NCBI RefSeq assembly: GCF_000568255.1
Contig: NZ_KK037166.1
Location: 4,793,135-4,826,263 of the forward strand
Source of the DNA: Kutzneria sp. 744
GTDB lineage: Bacteria > Actinomycetota > Actinomycetes > Mycobacteriales > Pseudonocardiaceae
Direction: 5' to 3'
Length of the DNA: 33,129 nt
In this document: one piece after another, positions 32,335-33,129 of the stretch
Numbering within the stretch: the first letter of the stretch is position 1
Layout: each line of letters starts with the position of its first letter
The notes under the pieces: model-generated
The model's database searches: none
The model's input: the letters and a program-made list of their open reading frames with translations, nothing else
Told to the model about the DNA's origin: nothing
Program-made: the position numbers and the translations under genes

Positions 32335-32631
32335 GGGCTACACCGGGGATGCCGTGCTCGTGGCCGGCGACCGCGAGGTGACGGTGCGCGCGGTGCTGCG
32401 CGGCTACTTCCAGCCGATCGACGGCCGGTACCACTGGTACGGGCCGGCTCGACCCGACCAGACGGTCACCGACCTGGTCGAGGGCGGTCGCAAGGAGCGG
32501 CTGCTGTGGCACGAACGAGGGCGACCCCCAAGGCGCTGCTGTCCGACCCGGACCCGTGGCAGCGTTATTTTGGTGGGGCGGGACGTCCCGGTTTTCGTTC
32601 TTTTTTGGAGACGGCGCCGGCGCACGACTGA
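32312..32631 (+). pseudogene. DUF4873-like protein, frameshifted as sequenced
   Basis: The start is DUF4873-like: GYTGDAVLVAGDREVTVRAV, LRGYFQPIDGRYHWYGPA and VEGGRKERLL. DUF4873 is a small domain often found with flavin monooxygenases and near diiron oxygenases; its role is unknown. From about 32508 the frame is lost. Later frames resume TNEGD, then PKALLSDPDPWQRY, the usual end-motif, and a plausible stop is at 32631. Removing one base near 32508, one C from the run at 32525-32529 and one T or so beyond 32566 restores the order. The T-rich stretch (TTTTCGTTCTTTTTT at 32592-32606) is odd for this GC-rich DNA. The ATG at 32312 has AGGGAGA upstream and overlaps the TetR gene. Confidence 0.6.
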
Positions 32632-32640
32632 GCACATGGC

Positions 32641-32674
32641 AACGGCCCGGTCGGAGCTGCCCGACCGGGCCGTT
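32641..32674. terminator. Bidirectional terminator
   Basis: AACGGCCCGGTCGG (32641-32654) and CCGACCGGGCCGTT (32661-32674) pair perfectly over 14 bp around AGCTGC. It lies between the convergent DUF4873 and DUF3107 genes. Confidence 0.75.
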
Positions 32675-32699
32675 CGCTGGGCCGGCCTTGGCGGTCGAC

Positions 32700-32921
32700 C
32701 TAGGCGAAGCCGACCTTGCGCGCGTCGGACGCGCCGATCTCGACGTAGGAGATCCGCGTCGACGGGATGACAAAGCGGCGGCCCTTGTCGTCGACCAGCG
32801 TCAGCACGGACTGCTTGCCCGCGAACGCGTCGGCGACGAGCGCCTCGACCTCGTCCGGCGACAGGTCGCTGTTGACGAGGAGCTCCCGTGCGCTCTCGAC
32901 GACGCCGATCTTGATCTCCAC
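32700..32921 (-). CDS. DUF3107 protein
   Basis: This 73-residue protein is DUF3107, found in most actinobacteria and equal to Rv3208A (TB9.4) of M. tuberculosis, which sits next to the conserved TetR. It starts VEIKIGVVESARELLVNSD and ends ISYVEIGASDARKVGFA. It is probably a small compact cytosolic beta-alpha protein; its function is not known. The GTG at 32921 has GGAGG six bases upstream. The frame could run up to 32975 but that part has no similarity. Here it is separated from that TetR by the AurF-like module. Confidence 0.9.
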   Translation of the reverse strand: MEIKIGVVESARELLVNSDLSPDEVEALVADAFAGKQSVLTLVDDKGRRFVIPSTRISYVEIGASDARKVGFA

Positions 32922-33032
32922 GCTGACCTCCGGTCTGGAACATGCTCTCGTCGACCAGGCTAGTAGAGCCGACACGCATCCCGCCCCACCGCCCCATCAG
33001 CCCACGGCGAAATGTCGCAGGACCGGCAACCA

Positions 33033-33129
33033 CGCGAGGCCGCGCCGGCGCTTCGCCCGGTCCCCCAGCAGCTGCGAGGCCACGCCGTTGCTTCACCCGG
33101 TTCCTCCTCCCGCGAGGCCGCGCCGGTGC
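33033..33129. repeat. Array of the dispersed-repeat tail module, window end
   Basis: Three copies of a unit like GCGAGGCCGCGCCGGCGCTT, ending CGCCCGGT, start at 33033, 33074 and 33111; the last is cut by the window edge. Read on the other strand, the first unit matches the tail module of repeat copy 2 (28577-28607) at 26 of 29 bases. The spacing is about 38-41 bp. The stretch from 32922 holds nothing else that I recognise. Confidence 0.65.

Noticed and set aside
33033-33129. The end-of-window array as a CRISPR
   Set aside because: Units are divergent, the spacers are only about 10 bases long, and the unit belongs to a dispersed intergenic repeat.

Overview
The window is chromosomal DNA from a high-GC actinomycete, most likely a member of the Pseudonocardiaceae. 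The GC-rich codon use, frequent GTG starts, ATGA/GTGA gene overlaps and actinobacteria-only families (AdnAB, the TIGR02569 and DUF3152 families, DUF3107) point that way. The order K+ channel - adnB - adnA - lipV-like hydrolase - MGMT-like protein - TIGR02569 protein - moeZ - DUF3152 - TetR - DUF3107 is the same backbone as the Mycobacterium tuberculosis Rv3200c-Rv3208A region. Here that backbone is broken up by at least five inserted gene groups.

Layout. 1-1430: the 5' part of a K+ channel gene, a DoxX-like membrane protein and an unknown protein. 1466-10847: the AdnB and AdnA helicase-nucleases, normally adjacent, are separated by a secreted beta-propeller gene and a PucR-type regulator whose 5' part is interrupted by AT-rich DNA. 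11142-15256: a VOC protein and three secreted GH18 chitinase-type enzymes with three DasR-like boxes. 15361-17084: a tightly coupled trio of hydrolase, alkyltransferase-like DNA repair protein and PaiB-type flavoprotein. 17432-23160 (minus strand): nirB-nirD-nnaR-cbiX-like, with pirin just downstream. This is a nitrite-assimilation operon with a GlnR-like box in front. 23257-28448: a TIGR02569 kinase-like protein, moeZ, a DUF3152 metzincin-like protein, a hydrolase and a TetR regulator. 28839-32631: a cassette of two AurF-type diiron proteins around an alpha/beta hydrolase, divergent from a TetR gene with a clear palindromic operator, followed by a DUF4873 gene. 32700-32921: DUF3107.

The gene groups suggest three regulated modules. 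The chitinases would be controlled by an amino-sugar-sensing DasR. Nitrite reduction would be controlled by GlnR and NnaR, with siroheme supply genes in the same transcript. The AurF-hydrolase-AurF module, apparently under its own TetR repressor, is the best candidate for an undescribed biochemical system.

Non-coding DNA is also structured. There is a dispersed palindromic repeat family (two full copies plus an array at the window end), a duplicated 49-bp hairpin downstream of pirin, several strong terminators, and two DnaA-box-like nonamers. Several genes (K+ channel, adnB, adnA, TIGR02569, DUF4873) carry single-base frameshifts, mostly extra bases in short homopolymers. These look more like sequence errors than decay, but raw reads would be needed to decide. 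No tRNA, rRNA, CRISPR array or intact insertion sequence was recognised.
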